Shown here: positions 21,349 to 21,565 of the stretch, one piece after another
Numbering within the stretch: the first letter of the stretch is position 1
How the letters are laid out: each line of letters opens with the position of its first letter
Assembly (NCBI GenBank): GCA_002319965.1
Contig: DCJQ01000022.1
Span: 1-21,565, forward strand
DNA: 21,565 nucleotides
Direction: 5' to 3'
Source of the DNA: Megasphaera sp. UBA1696
GTDB lineage: Bacteria > Bacillota > Negativicutes > Veillonellales > Megasphaeraceae
Program-made: the position numbers and the translations under genes
The notes under the pieces: model-generated
What the model was told of the DNA's origin: nothing
The model's input: only the letters and a program-made list of their open reading frames with translations
Database searches by the model: none

Positions 21349-21565
21349 AAACAAGTCGCCGCTGAGGCGGCACGATGACCTTTGAAAACTGAACAATGAT
21401 TGAATGAACGCCAGTAAATAAATCTTTAGATTTGTTTATGCCGAGTTTTACTCGGGAGTGCAGGTCATTTTCGTAAGAAAATAACCGAATCAATTCAAAC
21501 GTCCGGTGTAAACCGGACACCAAAAACAATAAGTTGAGCTGGTAAGCTCTTCCATACTATCATGG
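21349..21565 (+). other. rRNA operon leader, running to the edge of a 16S gene
   Basis: No protein gene is supported here. TGACCTTTGAAAACTGAAC (21376-21394) matches the Firmicute boxA antitermination element. Hairpins follow in series: GCCGC/GCGGC (21358-21371), TAAATAAATC/GATTTGTTTA (21415-21438), CCGAGT/ACTCGG (21441-21455), GGTCATTTTC/GAAAATAACC with a GTAA loop (21463-21486), GTCCGGT/ACCGGAC with a GTAA loop (21501-21518) and GAGCT/AGCTC (21536-21548 area). The final bases (TATCATGG) fit the start of a 16S gene just before the universal AGAGTTTGATC, which would lie outside the window. The 16S gene itself is inference. Confidence 0.8.

Noticed and set aside
21308..21529. Minus-strand 73-codon open frame in the rRNA leader
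   Set aside because: It overlaps the rRNA promoter, boxA and hairpins and shows no domain or ribosome binding site.

Overview
The window is 21.6 kb of a gene-dense bacterial chromosome of moderate G+C content. Gene content and order fit a Negativicute (diderm Firmicute), most likely Megasphaera or a close relative. Supporting points are the conserved Firmicute block ruvC-ruvA-ruvB / SpoIID / queA-tgt-yajC / secD-secF, Firmicute-style AGGAGG ribosome binding sites and sigma-A type promoters, a YrxA/NiaR niacin regulator, and an RseC-like protein. The window ends in an rRNA leader just before a 16S gene. The genus call is an inference from the sequence, not a search result. I see no mobile element, CRISPR array or tRNA.

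Layout. (1) 1-575: two tandem, nearly identical genes for small secreted proteins built from 26-residue repeats (first copy truncated by the window edge); function unknown. (2) 737-4966: redox and efflux genes: an iron-containing butanol-type alcohol dehydrogenase, a cysteine-motif FMN reductase divergent from a lipoprotein flavodoxin, and a MATE exporter. (3) 5046-5465: an RseC-family membrane protein with its own promoter and terminator. (4) 5574-14658: a long same-strand run covering Holliday-junction processing (ruvCAB), a DUF2905 protein, a SpoIID/LytB-domain protein, queuosine tRNA modification (queA, tgt), yajC, 5-formyl-THF cyclo-ligase and secD-secF, closed by a strong hairpin terminator. 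Many genes overlap or are a few bases apart, so this is probably one operon or a set of overlapping ones, with a possible internal promoter inside tgt. (5) 14766-16262: yedF and an AEC-family carrier. (6) 16200-18556: a LysR regulator divergent from a lysA-like decarboxylase, with back-to-back promoters and a 17-bp palindrome between them, like the classic lysR/lysA arrangement. (7) 18708-21165: an unrecognised five-helix membrane protein, then niaR and niaP, with two TGTCATGTCA/TGTCATGACA boxes just after the niaP promoter. (8) 21216-21565: no protein gene; a strong rRNA promoter, a boxA-like antitermination element and a chain of hairpins leading into the presumed 16S gene beyond the edge.

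Most genes here are housekeeping. The least explained parts are the tandem repeat-protein genes at the left edge, the membrane gene coupled to niaR, and the lipoprotein-flavodoxin/FMN-reductase pair. I see no convincing large undescribed system.
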